A DNA stretch of 38,133 nucleotides, from the NCBI GenBank assembly GCA_016845305.1, contig JAERSW010000018.1, forward strand, positions 1 to 38,133, given 5' to 3'. Shown here in pieces: positions 8,152-16,838 of this stretch. Position 1 is the first letter of the stretch, and every line of letters starts with the position of its first letter. The position numbers and the translations under genes are program-made. This DNA is from Acidimicrobiales bacterium (GTDB taxonomy: Bacteria; Actinomycetota; Acidimicrobiia; Acidimicrobiales; MedAcidi-G1). The notes below the pieces were generated by a model. It did not search any database and was not told where the DNA came from. It saw nothing but the letters and a program-made list of their open reading frames with translations.

Positions 8152-9200
8152 CCGACGACCTGCTGCAGGCCCTCCTCGACGTCGAGGTCCCGACCGCCGG
8201 GCGGTGGACGGCGACCGAGGTGCCCGACACGGACGCCATCGCGGTCGACGTCGACCCCGACGTCCTCGCCGGACTCGAAGCCGCGGCGGTGGCCCTCGCC
8301 GCCCGGGGCGTCGATCCGGTCGACGCCGGACCGGACGACCTGCCCCTCGACCGGCTCGCCTCCCTCGTCGACGAGGTCCGCCACGAGGTGCTCCACGGCC
8401 GTGGCCTGGTCCTGCTGCGCGGCCTGCCCGTCGACCGGCTCTCCGTCGACGAGATGGCACTGGTGTTCTGGGGTCTCGGCCTGGGGCTCGGGCGGGCCGT
8501 CTCGCAGAGCGTCATGGGCGAGCGCCTCGGCCACGTCGTGAACGTCACCGACGTCGACCCGCACGCCCGCGCCTACCGCAACCGGTCGGAGCTGGCCCCC
8601 CACAGCGACCCCGGCGACCTGCTGTCGTTCCTGTGCCTCCACCCGGCGCTCACCGGGGGCATCAGCCGGTTCGTCAGCTCGCTGACCGTGTTCGACGAGA
8701 TCCGGGCCGACCGGCCCGACCTTCTGGCCCACCTGGCGAACGGCTTCCGCTACCACCGGTTCGGCGAGCAGGGCCCCGACGAGGAGGCGATCACGCCGCA
8801 CCGCATTCCCGTCTTCAGCCTGCGCGACGGCCTGGTCAGCGGCCGCTACGTCCCGGAGTACGTCCAGATCGCCGCCGACGAGGACCCGTCGATCGAGCTG
8901 TCCGATGCCGAGGTCGAGGCGCTGGAGCTGCTGCACGCCACCACCAACCGGGCCGACCTGGTGCTGGACTTCACCATGGCGCCCGGCGAGATGGTCCTGG
9001 CCAACAACTTCACGGTGCTGCACGCCCGCACCGCCTTCACCGACTCGCCGGAGCACCGCCGCCACCTGCTGCGCCTCTGGCTGGCCGCCGAACCGCCCCG
9101 GCCGGTGGTGCCCGAGACCCGCCAGTACCCCGACGAGCCGGGCATCCCTCCGCAGCCCGGTCGCACCCCGTCCTTCGCCAGCCGTTACGACCTGCCATGA
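8148..9200 (+). CDS. TauD/TfdA-family 2-oxoglutarate dioxygenase
   Basis: A 350-residue protein with the features of the TauD/TfdA oxygenases. GRGLVLLRGLPVD near residue 85 is the family entry strand; the iron ligands are His152 and Asp154 (APHSDPGD) with distal His292 (VLHARTAF), and an arginine in EHRRHLLRLWL (304-309) should bind 2-oxoglutarate. The family hydroxylates next to sulfonate, aryloxy or quaternary-amine groups, leading to cleavage. The substrate here is unknown; lying between two transporters suggests a compound moved across the membrane. The start at 8148 is fixed by the ATGA overlap with the MFS gene. Confidence 0.88.
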   Translation: MTDDLLQALLDVEVPTAGRWTATEVPDTDAIAVDVDPDVLAGLEAAAVALAARGVDPVDAGPDDLPLDRLASLVDEVRHEVLHGRGLVLLRGLPVDRLSVDEMALVFWGLGLGLGRAVSQSVMGERLGHVVNVTDVDPHARAYRNRSELAPHSDPGDLLSFLCLHPALTGGISRFVSSLTVFDEIRADRPDLLAHLANGFRYHRFGEQGPDEEAITPHRIPVFSLRDGLVSGRYVPEYVQIAADEDPSIELSDAEVEALELLHATTNRADLVLDFTMAPGEMVLANNFTVLHARTAFTDSPEHRRHLLRLWLAAEPPRPVVPETRQYPDEPGIPPQPGRTPSFASRYDLP

Positions 9201-9210
9201 CGGGGCTGCC

Positions 9211-10107
9211 ATGACGGGCCGGGCGGGGCTCGGGCGGTACGCCGGGCCCCTGTACGTGGCCGCCGCGATGGGCCTCACCGGAACCACCGGCACCGCACAG
9301 GCGTTGGCCCCCGACGACGTCGACCCGACGGCCATCGGGATCCTCCGGATCCTGCTCGGCGGCCCGGTGCTCGTGGCCCTGTCGGCCCGGAGGCTGCAGG
9401 CCTCCCGCCGGGCGGCCGGACCACTCCCGCTGGCCCCGATGGTGATGGCCGCGGTGGCCATGGCCGTCTACCAGCCGTGCTTCTTCGGCGGAACGGCCCG
9501 CTCCGGGGTGGCGGTGGGGACCATCGTGACCATGGCCAGTGCTCCGGTCTTCGCCGGGATGATCGAACCGCTGCTCGGTCGTGCCCGGCCCGACCTCCGG
9601 TGGTGCCTGGCCACCGCGGTGGCCGTGGTCGGCGTGGTGCTCGTCGTCGACCCGTCGGGTGGGATGGCCGGTGGCGCCACCGGGCCGCTCCTGTCGCTGG
9701 GGGCCGGCCTGGCCTACGCCACGTTCGCCCACGCCACCAAGGAGGTGGTGGCCGTCCACCCCCCGACCGCGGTGATGGGCGTGGCGCTGACCGGCGCGGG
9801 CCTCCTCCTGGCCCCGGCACTGCTGGTCGTCGACCTGGACTGGGTGGCCTCGGGACGCGGCACGGGCGCCGTCCTCCACCTCGGCCTGCTGGCCACCGCG
9901 GCGGCCTACGTCCTGTACGGGAGGGGCCTGGCCCGGGTGCCGGTGGCCGAAACGACGACGCTGAGCCTCGTCGAGCCGGTGGTGGCGGCCACCCTCGGCC
10001 TGGTGGTGGTCGGCGAGGCGTTCTCGGCCTCCATGGGACTGGGCGCCCTGCTCGTGGCCAGCGCCCTGCTGGCCGTCGGTTCGTCGAGTCGGGCCACCTC
10101 GGGATGA
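9211..10107 (+). CDS. EamA/DMT-family transporter
   Basis: A 298-residue, ten-helix-type drug/metabolite transporter made of two EamA repeats. The first repeat begins LYVAAAMGLTGTTGTAQALAP, and SLGAGLAYATFAHATKEVVA starts the second. The end of the second repeat reads AETTTLSLVEPVVAATLGLVVVGEAFS, the strongly conserved glutamate/proline helix of the family. Typical length. It starts 10 bases after the dioxygenase stop and its own stop overlaps the next start as ATGA, so it is part of the operon. The direction and substrate of transport are not visible. Confidence 0.88.
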   Translation: MTGRAGLGRYAGPLYVAAAMGLTGTTGTAQALAPDDVDPTAIGILRILLGGPVLVALSARRLQASRRAAGPLPLAPMVMAAVAMAVYQPCFFGGTARSGVAVGTIVTMASAPVFAGMIEPLLGRARPDLRWCLATAVAVVGVVLVVDPSGGMAGGATGPLLSLGAGLAYATFAHATKEVVAVHPPTAVMGVALTGAGLLLAPALLVVDLDWVASGRGTGAVLHLGLLATAAAYVLYGRGLARVPVAETTTLSLVEPVVAATLGLVVVGEAFSASMGLGALLVASALLAVGSSSRATSG

Positions 10108-11378
10108 CCGCGGCTCCCCTCCCGCCGGGCCACATCCCGCCGACCCGCATCCCGCTGGCCGTCAAGGCGCTGCTGGGCACCTTCTCGCTGAACGCCTTCG
10201 CCGTGGTGGGCCAGATCACCATCCTCGGGAAGCAGGTGTACGACCTCACCGGCAGCGAGTTGCACCTCGGCCTGCTGGGCCTGACCGAGTTCCTCCCCGT
10301 GGCCCTGCTGGCGCCGTTCGCCGGCGCCACCGCCGACCGGTTCGACCGGCGGGTGGTCTTCGCCGTCGCCCTGACCGGCCAGGTGGTGGCGTCGCTGCTG
10401 CTGTGGCTCTACGTCCGGTCCGATCCGACCTCGGTCACCCCGATCTTCCTCCTCGTCCTGCTCTTCGCCACCTGCCGGGCCTTCGGCTCGCCGGCCGGTC
10501 GGGCCCTTCCCATCGACCTGTCGCCGCCCGAGGTGGTGGCCCGGGTGGTGGCATTGAAGGCGGTGGGCTTCCAGGTCGGCATCATCACCGGACCGGTGGC
10601 CCTCGGCTTCGCCTTCGTGGCCGACCCGGCGCTTCCCTACCTGCTGGCCGCCCTCGCCCTGACCACCTCGATGGCCATCGTCGTCGGCGTCCCGTCGTCG
10701 AACGTCCGCCGACTGGGGACCGACGGATCCCGGCAGGCCGTGGCCGACGCCCTCGACGGGCTCCGCTTCATCCGTCGCAGCCCGATCCTGTTCGGGGCCA
10801 TGAGCCTCGACCTGTTCGCCGTCCTGTTCGGTGGCGCGGTGGCCCTGCTCCCGGCCATCGCCGAGGAACGCCTCGGCGTCGGGGCGATCGGCCTGGGCTG
10901 GCTGCGGGCTGCGGAGGGCATCGGCGCCGGCATGGTGGCCGTCACCCTGTCGATCCGTCCCCTGCAGCGAAACCTCGGTCGGATCCTGCTGCTGGTCGTC
11001 GCCCTGTTCGGCCTCGGGACCATCTGCCTCGGCCTGACACGCAACTTCGCCCTGGCCTTCCTGGCCATCGTGGTGCTGGCCGGCGCCGACGCGGTGTCGA
11101 TGTTCATCCGGCTCAGCCTCGTCCCGTTGGCCACCCCGGAAGACATGCGGGGCCGGGTCCTGGCCATGGAGAACGTCTTCATCGGAGGGTCCAACGAGTT
11201 GGGGGCGGCCGAATCGGGACTGACCGCGGCGTTCATGGGCCTGGTCGGCGCCGTGGTGTTCGGTGGGGCGGCGACGCTGGTGGTGGTGGCACTGTGGTGG
11301 CGTTGGTTCCCGAACCTCCGGGACATGGACACCTTCGACGAGATCCGACCCGAGGGTCGAGGAGGCGCCCCGCCGTGA
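10104..11378 (+). CDS. MFS transporter, EntS/MFS_3-like
   Basis: A 424-residue major facilitator with about 12 hydrophobic segments. The segment LTEFLPVALLAPFAGATADRFDRR is motif A as seen in the EntS/MFS_3 group, and SLDLFAVLFGGAVALLPAIAEE around the centre is the hallmark sequence of the second half in that group. DMRGRVLAMENVFIGGSNELG matches the conserved late loop. Members often export siderophores or macrolides, but that is family knowledge and not evidence for this gene. Its start overlaps the EamA stop (ATGA) and its stop overlaps the next start (GTGA). Confidence 0.88.
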   Translation: MTAAPLPPGHIPPTRIPLAVKALLGTFSLNAFAVVGQITILGKQVYDLTGSELHLGLLGLTEFLPVALLAPFAGATADRFDRRVVFAVALTGQVVASLLLWLYVRSDPTSVTPIFLLVLLFATCRAFGSPAGRALPIDLSPPEVVARVVALKAVGFQVGIITGPVALGFAFVADPALPYLLAALALTTSMAIVVGVPSSNVRRLGTDGSRQAVADALDGLRFIRRSPILFGAMSLDLFAVLFGGAVALLPAIAEERLGVGAIGLGWLRAAEGIGAGMVAVTLSIRPLQRNLGRILLLVVALFGLGTICLGLTRNFALAFLAIVVLAGADAVSMFIRLSLVPLATPEDMRGRVLAMENVFIGGSNELGAAESGLTAAFMGLVGAVVFGGAATLVVVALWWRWFPNLRDMDTFDEIRPEGRGGAPP

Positions 11379-11821
11379 TCCAGACCACCATCGACCGTTG
11401 GCACGCCGTGCTCCGCGGCGAGGACGACATCGACGACCTGCTCCACGCGGACTGCACGTTCTGGTCGCCGGTCATCTTCCGCCCCCAGGAGGGACGCGAG
11501 CTCACCCGGATGTACCTGACCGCCGCCGGTCAGGTGTTCCCCGGCGACGACGCACCCCCGTCGGGCGGCCCCTCCGAGGGGGGCGGCGACCCCACGGGCG
11601 GGAACTCGGCGTTCCGCTACACCCGGCGCATCCTCGACGGCCACCACGCCTGCCTCGAGTTCGAGACGACCATGGACGGCCTGACCGTCAACGGCGTCGA
11701 CCTCATCACCTGCGACGACGACGGCCGGATCGTCGATTTCAAGGTGATGCTGCGGCCCATGAAGGTCCTCGAGGCGGTGCGCGACCGGATGGTCGCCGCC
11801 CTCGACGCGCTCAGCGGCTGA
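11375..11821 (+). CDS. SnoaL/NTF2-like protein
   Basis: A 148-residue protein of the NTF2-like cone fold. It starts with the typical helix IDRWHAVLRGEDDIDDLLHADCTFWSPV and ends with a strand pair, LEFETTMDGLTVNGVDLITCDDDGRI, then FKVMLRPMKVLEAV. Such proteins are small hydratases, cyclases or binding proteins; no catalytic assignment is possible. A Gly/Pro-rich loop at about residues 55-75 is longer than usual. The GTG start overlaps the MFS stop (GTGA). Its 3' end overlaps the end of the convergent aminotransferase gene by 11 bases. Confidence 0.75.
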   Translation: MIQTTIDRWHAVLRGEDDIDDLLHADCTFWSPVIFRPQEGRELTRMYLTAAGQVFPGDDAPPSGGPSEGGGDPTGGNSAFRYTRRILDGHHACLEFETTMDGLTVNGVDLITCDDDGRIVDFKVMLRPMKVLEAVRDRMVAALDALSG

Positions 11822-13046
11822 CCGCGTCCAGGGCGCCGCGCACCACGGCGGCCACGTCCCGACAGTGGTCGGGGGTCATCGACAACGGGATCCGCAGGTC
11901 GCACAGGCCGGCCAGCACGGCCGAGGTGGCGTGCAGGACCTGCTCGTCGGCGTAGCGCCAGTGGTCGTAGCGGCTGGTGAAGCCGACCGGTTCGTCGCGA
12001 CCGAACCACTTGACGTGCACGCCGTGCTCGGCGGCCACGTCCAGCCAGGCGGCCATGGCGTCGTGGTCCGGCGGGCCGCCGTCAGCGCCCAGCACCGAGA
12101 ACTGGATGGACGAGGGCGCCGCGCCCTCGCCGTCGGGCCGCTGCGGGAGGCGGATCCTCGGATCGGCGTCGAGCAGGGCGGCCAGCAGGTCGTAGCGCTC
12201 GTTCCAGACGGCGACCCGCTCGTCGAGCAGGGCCAGCTGGGGGCGGACCACCGCAGCGGCCAGGGCCGACATGCGCATCGACAGGTTCGGCGTGGTGAAC
12301 CGGTGCCGCTCGACCACCTCGTCGGGCGGGGCGGCGCCGTGCTGGGCGTAGAGCATGTACGAGCCGCTGAGCAGGACGGCCCGGGCCGCCACGTCCTCGT
12401 CGTCGGTGGCCAGCAGGCCGCCCTCGCCGGAGTTGACGTGCTTGAACGACTGCGTCGAGAAGCAGCCGACGGCGCCGAACGTGCCCGTCGGCCGGCCCCG
12501 CCACGTGGCACCCATGGTGTGGGCGCAGTCCTCGACCACGGTGAGGCCGAGGCCGTCGGCGACCTCGCACACGGCGTCGAGGTCGGCGACGTGGCCGCGC
12601 ATGTGCGACAGCATCAGGACCCTCGCACCGGACCGCTCGGCGGCGACGGCCAGGTCGTCGAGGTCGATGCGGTAGTCGGGGGTGACGCCCACGAAGACGG
12701 GGCGACCGCCGGCGTGGACGACGGCCCCGGGGACCGGCGCCAGGGTGAAGGCGTTCATGAGCACCGGCTCGTCGCGTTCGACGCCGACCGCCATCAGGGC
12801 GGCGGCCAACGAGGCCCCACAGCTGTTGAAGGCCACGCAGTAGCGGCGACCCAGCAGCGCCGCGAACTCGGCCTCGAGGGCGGCCACCTCGGACCCGCCG
12901 GTCGCGGGGTCCGGAGAACGGGTCTCGCCGTACCGGAAGAGGCGGCCCGACGCCATCAGCTCGTTGGCACGGGCGATCCCCTCGTCCGGAATCGGCGGCT
13001 GGGCGGTGAAGTCCAGGTCGACCCGCGGCAGGTCCGAGCCGGTCAC
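11811..13046 (-). CDS. DegT/DnrJ/EryC1/StrS-family PLP aminotransferase
   Basis: A 411-residue fold-type I PLP enzyme of the sugar-aminotransferase family. The PLP lysine is Lys202 in SFKHVNSGEGG, the ring-binding aspartate is Asp173 in VEDCAHTMGA, and the N-terminal half has FNSCGASLAAALMAVGV and LSHMRGHVADLDAV, all standard for DegT proteins. The usual reaction is transamination of a keto-sugar, though the family also includes dehydratases and regulators; no other nucleotide-sugar gene is nearby, so the substrate may be something else. The GTG start at 13046 overlaps the stop of the upstream dehydrogenase gene as GTGA, so the two are probably one unit. Confidence 0.88.
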   Translation of the reverse strand: MTGSDLPRVDLDFTAQPPIPDEGIARANELMASGRLFRYGETRSPDPATGGSEVAALEAEFAALLGRRYCVAFNSCGASLAAALMAVGVERDEPVLMNAFTLAPVPGAVVHAGGRPVFVGVTPDYRIDLDDLAVAAERSGARVLMLSHMRGHVADLDAVCEVADGLGLTVVEDCAHTMGATWRGRPTGTFGAVGCFSTQSFKHVNSGEGGLLATDDEDVAARAVLLSGSYMLYAQHGAAPPDEVVERHRFTTPNLSMRMSALAAAVVRPQLALLDERVAVWNERYDLLAALLDADPRIRLPQRPDGEGAAPSSIQFSVLGADGGPPDHDAMAAWLDVAAEHGVHVKWFGRDEPVGFTSRYDHWRYADEQVLHATSAVLAGLCDLRIPLSMTPDHCRDVAAVVRGALDAVSR

Positions 13047-14326
13047 GTCGACGCTCCCGGTCCCGCCCGCAGGTCGGCGGAGCGGGCGTGGCCCTCCATC
13101 CCCTCGAGGCGGCTGATACGGCCCGACACCGCGGCGTGGGCGGCGGCGGCCTCGTCGGTCATCACCTGCCAGGTCAGCTGCTTGACGAACCGGTGGACGT
13201 TCAGGCCGCCGCTGTACCGGGCGGCCCGCCCCGTCGGGAGGATGTGGTTGGGCCCCGCGGTCTTGTCGCCGAAGGTCACCGTCGTGCGTTCGCCGAGGAA
13301 CAACGACCCGTAGTTCCGCAGGCGGGACCGCCACCAGTCGAGGTCGGCGGCCATGACCTGGAGGTGCTCGGGGGCGTACTCGTCGCACACGGCGGCGGCC
13401 TCGTCGCGGTCGTCGACGACGACGACCTCGCCGTGGTCGCGCCACGCGGCGACCGCCGAGGCCCGGGCCGGATCGGGCAACGAACCGGCCACGGCGTCGA
13501 TGCGAGCCAGGACCGCCGCACCCAGCTCCGCACTGGTGGTGACCAGCCAGACCGGCGAGTCGGGGCCGTGCTCGGCCTGCCCGACGAGGTCGACGGCCAC
13601 CGTGTCGGCGTCCGCGGTGCCATCGGCCACCACCATCGACTCGGTGGGTCCGGCCACCACGTCGATCCCGACGCGGCCGAACAGGCGGCGCTTGGCCTCG
13701 GCCACCAGCGAGTTGCCGGGCCCCACGATCACGTCGGCGGGCAGCCCGGTGAACAGCCCGTACGCCAGCGCACCGACGCCCTGCACCCCGCCGAGGCCGA
13801 GGATGCGACCGGCGCCGGCCAGGTGGGCGGCGTGCAGGATCGCCGGGTGCACGCCACCCCGGTCGGGACGGGCCGGCGAGGCCACCACCACGTGGTCGAC
13901 GCCGGCCTCGACGGCGGTGGTGACGCTCATGAGCGCCGAGGCGACGTGGGCGAACCGGCCGGCCGGGACGTAGCAGCCGGCCACCTCCACGGGGACGAGC
14001 CGCTGGCCGGCCACCAGGCCCGGCGACAGTTCGACGGCGAACTCGGACATCGAGTCGCGCTGGGCCCGGGCGAAGTCGCGGATGTGCCGGTGGGCGAAGG
14101 CCACGTCGTCGACGACGGTGGTGGGGAGGTCGCGGGTGGCCGCGGCGACGGTGGCCTCGTCGACCTCGACGGGGCCGGTCCAGCCGTCGAACTCGGCGGC
14201 CATCCGCCGGGCCTCGGCCTCGCCTCCCGCCTCGAGCGCCGCCAGCAGCTCGGCCACCGTCCGACCGACCTCGGGGTCGGCTTCGTTCAGCGGTCGGGGC
14301 GCCTGCTTGAGGTACGTCCGGGTCAC
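13043..14326 (-). CDS. histidinol-dehydrogenase-family NAD enzyme, HpsN-like branch
   Basis: A 427-residue zinc/NAD dehydrogenase of the histidinol dehydrogenase fold. Zinc-site and catalytic features are present: QAEHGPDSPV (Gln, His), YAPEHLQV (Glu-His pair), GDKTAGPNHILPTG, and EGMEGHARSADLR at the C-terminus. From memory, the opening TYLKQA, the CYVPAGRFAHVASALMSV stretch and the ending RLEGMEGHARSAD match the branch that contains HpsN, which oxidises R-2,3-dihydroxypropane-1-sulfonate to sulfolactate, rather than biosynthetic HisD. No other his gene is present, which supports a non-histidine role. The GTG at 14326 has no strong ribosome site. HpsN activity is an inference; family membership is firm. 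Confidence 0.82.
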   Translation of the reverse strand: MTRTYLKQAPRPLNEADPEVGRTVAELLAALEAGGEAEARRMAAEFDGWTGPVEVDEATVAAATRDLPTTVVDDVAFAHRHIRDFARAQRDSMSEFAVELSPGLVAGQRLVPVEVAGCYVPAGRFAHVASALMSVTTAVEAGVDHVVVASPARPDRGGVHPAILHAAHLAGAGRILGLGGVQGVGALAYGLFTGLPADVIVGPGNSLVAEAKRRLFGRVGIDVVAGPTESMVVADGTADADTVAVDLVGQAEHGPDSPVWLVTTSAELGAAVLARIDAVAGSLPDPARASAVAAWRDHGEVVVVDDRDEAAAVCDEYAPEHLQVMAADLDWWRSRLRNYGSLFLGERTTVTFGDKTAGPNHILPTGRAARYSGGLNVHRFVKQLTWQVMTDEAAAAHAAVSGRISRLEGMEGHARSADLRAGPGAST

Positions 14327-14401
14327 GGTCGGAGAGGATCCCACGGATCGCGCTCCGGTGGCACGGCCCGGCATCCGACCACCGGGCCGTGGTCTGCGAC
14401 G

Positions 14402-15931
14402 ATGTCGGCCATGACGGCAGGCGACGACGCGGCGCTGGTGGAACGGCTGGTGGCCACGATCCTCGACCACGTCGTGGATCCGCCGTCGGGTGACGACCCG
14501 GTGGTGCGCTTCGCCGCCCCGGGCGACCTGGTGACCGCCTTCGACGCCTCGGTGGGCCTGGCCCTCGGCGACGACGCCCCCGCCCACGGCGCCGACCGGG
14601 TCGAGGCGGCCGTCGCGGCCGTGCTCCACCACTCGGTCCAGACCACGCACCCCCGGTTCATGAACCAGAACTACGCCGGCGCCGACCCGGTGGCCGTGGT
14701 CGGCGACTGGCTGGGGGCGGCGCTCAACACCGCCAGCTCGACGTACGAGATCGCCCCTGTGTTCCACCTGGTGGAGAGCGCCGTGCTGGCCAAGCTGGCG
14801 CATCTGGCCGGGTTCGGCGGGCCGGGTGCCGACGCCCCACCGTCGCCGTTCCCGCCCGGCCTGTTCTGCCCGGGTGGCTCCATCGCCCTGCTGTACGCGC
14901 TGCAGCTGGCCCGCCACCGTCGCCAACCCGATCTGGTCCGGTCCGGGGCGACGGCCGAACCGGTGGCCGTGTTCGTGTCGGCGTCCGGCCACTACGGGGC
15001 GGGCAAGGCCGCCGCGCTGCTGGGGTTGGGCACCGACGCGGTGGTCGAGGTGGCCACCGACGCCGACGGAGCGATGCGACCCGACGCCCTGCGCGAGGCC
15101 ATAGCCGCGTCGGCCGCCGAAGGCCGGACCCCGCTGGCCGTGATCGCCACGTCGGGCACCACCGTGACGTGCGCGTTCGATCCGCTGGACGCGGTCGCCG
15201 ACGCGTGCGCCGAACACGGGGCCTGGATGCACGTCGACGGCTGCTACGGCGCCTCGGCGCTGTTCTCGCCCGACCACCGGCAGCGTCTCGCCGGCGTGGA
15301 GCGGGCCGACTCGATGGTCTGGAACCTCCACAAGATGATGGGGGCCACGCAGCAGTGCACCGCCCTGTTGCTCCGCGAACCCGAACGGCTGGTGGCGTGC
15401 TTCTCGTCGGGCGCCGACTACCTGTTCCAGCCCGACAAGCAGTTCGGCGAGTGGGACTCGGGCGACCGGACGTACCAGTGCGGCCGACGGGTCGACGCCC
15501 TGAAGTTCTGGCTGGCGTGGAAGGTGCGGGGCGACGCCGGCCTCGCGGCGCGCATCGACCACGCCGTGGCCATGGCCGACTTCGCACGCATGGTCGTCGG
15601 GGCGTCGGACGGGGCGTTCGTACCGCTGGTCGACACCGGGTTCACGAACCTGGTGTTCCTGTGGGTGCCCGAAGCGCTGCGCCCCCTGGACCCGGCATGG
15701 TTGGCGACCCCGGAGGGCGCGGCGACCCGGGACCGGTTGCACCGGCTGGCGCCGAGGATCAAGGCCCGGATGCAGCGCGAGGGCACGGCGATGCTCGGCT
15801 ACCAGCCGGTCCACGGCGTCAACTGCTTCCGCCTGCTGGTCATGAACCCGGCGGTGTCGCCCGACGACGTCGAGGCGATCCTCGGCCTGATCGACCGCTA
15901 CGGCACCGAGGAGTGGGCCGACCTCGACTGA
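14402..15931 (+). CDS. group II PLP decarboxylase of the glutamate / cysteine-sulfinate decarboxylase type
   Basis: A 509-residue fold-type I decarboxylase closely following the animal GAD/CSAD pattern. Visible blocks are THPRFMNQN (82-90), STYEIAPVFHLVESAVLAKL, FCPGGS (155-160), GHYGAGKAAALLGLGTDAV with stacking His197, ATSGTTVTCAFDPLDA, HVDGCYGAS with Asp279, NLHKMMGATQQC with PLP Lys311, QCGRRVDALKFWLAWK, and NCFRLLVMNPAVSPDD near the end. These enzymes decarboxylate glutamate, aspartate, cysteine sulfinate or cysteate. CSAD gives hypotaurine, which would fit the HpsN-like gene next door, but specificity cannot be read by eye. The HVDGCYG segment deviates from the common HVDAAWGG. ATG at 14411 is an alternative start. 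Confidence 0.85.
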   Translation: MSAMTAGDDAALVERLVATILDHVVDPPSGDDPVVRFAAPGDLVTAFDASVGLALGDDAPAHGADRVEAAVAAVLHHSVQTTHPRFMNQNYAGADPVAVVGDWLGAALNTASSTYEIAPVFHLVESAVLAKLAHLAGFGGPGADAPPSPFPPGLFCPGGSIALLYALQLARHRRQPDLVRSGATAEPVAVFVSASGHYGAGKAAALLGLGTDAVVEVATDADGAMRPDALREAIAASAAEGRTPLAVIATSGTTVTCAFDPLDAVADACAEHGAWMHVDGCYGASALFSPDHRQRLAGVERADSMVWNLHKMMGATQQCTALLLREPERLVACFSSGADYLFQPDKQFGEWDSGDRTYQCGRRVDALKFWLAWKVRGDAGLAARIDHAVAMADFARMVVGASDGAFVPLVDTGFTNLVFLWVPEALRPLDPAWLATPEGAATRDRLHRLAPRIKARMQREGTAMLGYQPVHGVNCFRLLVMNPAVSPDDVEAILGLIDRYGTEEWADLD

Positions 15932-15945
15932 GGCCGCGCTCCGGT

Positions 15946-16761
15946 TCAGTCGGGCAGGCCGTCCAGCCAGCCGCCGACGATCCGATTGAACGTCGCCGGG
16001 TCCTCCTGGTTGGGCAGGTGCCCGCAGCCGGGCACCTCGACGTAGGTGGCGTCGGGGATCCCGTCGACCAGTGCCCTGGAGTCCGACGGCGGGCAGACGC
16101 GGTCGTGCTCGCCGACCAGCACCAGCGTGGGCACGTCGATGGTGGGCAGCGCCGCGGTGTGGTCGGTCTCGGCGAGCGACGCCGCGGCGTGGGCGTAGCC
16201 GGGCATCCGACAGGCCGTCCGCATGATGTCGGCCACGCCCGTGACCACTCCGGGGTCGGCATCGTCGGCGACCAGCAGCGGTGTGCGGTCCCGCACGAAG
16301 GCCTCGGGGTCGGCGGCGTAGTCGCGGGCCCGCTGACGCATCATCTCGGCCCGCTCGGCGTCGAGGCCCGAGCCGCGGCTGGTGTCGCACAGGGCCAGGG
16401 CCCGCAGGCGGTCGCCGTGGCGGAGCGCGAACCGGGTCGAGATCACGCCGCCCCACGACACGCCGAGCACGACGGCACGGTCCACGCCGGCGTCGTCGAG
16501 CAGGCCGGCCACGGCGTCGGCGAACCCGTCGATGCCCGGTTCCTCCGACGGGTCGTCGGATGCGCCGTAGCCGGGGGCGTCGGGGGCGAGGATCCGGAAC
16601 CGGTCGGCGAGGCCGCCCACCTCCGGGGCGACCTGGCCGGCGAAGGCGTCGCCGGACGATCCGATGCCGTGCAGCAGCACCAGCGTCGGCGCGGACGGAT
16701 CGCCCGCCTCGACGACCGACAACGGCCCGTACCGGACCCGCTCCGATCCTCCGTCTGCCAT
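15946..16761 (-). CDS. alpha/beta-hydrolase
   Basis: A 271-residue alpha/beta-hydrolase. The oxyanion segment is LLHGIGSSGDAF, the nucleophile elbow GVSWGG carries Ser102, the acid is Asp220 in VGEHDRVCPP, and the base is His248 in GCGHLPNQEDP, so the triad is complete. Length and lid are those of small esterases, C-C hydrolases and lactonases; substrate unknown. A strong ribosome site, GAGGAGGGG, sits on the minus strand just before the ATG (16764-16772), which supports this start and sets it apart from the leaderless genes nearby. It converges with the decarboxylase gene and diverges from the LLM oxidoreductase. Confidence 0.88.
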   Translation of the reverse strand: MADGGSERVRYGPLSVVEAGDPSAPTLVLLHGIGSSGDAFAGQVAPEVGGLADRFRILAPDAPGYGASDDPSEEPGIDGFADAVAGLLDDAGVDRAVVLGVSWGGVISTRFALRHGDRLRALALCDTSRGSGLDAERAEMMRQRARDYAADPEAFVRDRTPLLVADDADPGVVTGVADIMRTACRMPGYAHAAASLAETDHTAALPTIDVPTLVLVGEHDRVCPPSDSRALVDGIPDATYVEVPGCGHLPNQEDPATFNRIVGGWLDGLPD

Positions 16762-16838
16762 GTCCCCTCCTCGGCGTCCTCCGCCGCGTTCCGGTCTGCG
16801 GTTTCGCCCAGCCGGGCCGATCGGACCATGATGCCCGC

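Noticed and set aside
13043-14326. Biosynthetic histidinol dehydrogenase (hisD).
   Set aside because: No other histidine genes are adjacent, and the start and end of the protein look like the HpsN-type paralogue. The gene symbol was left empty.
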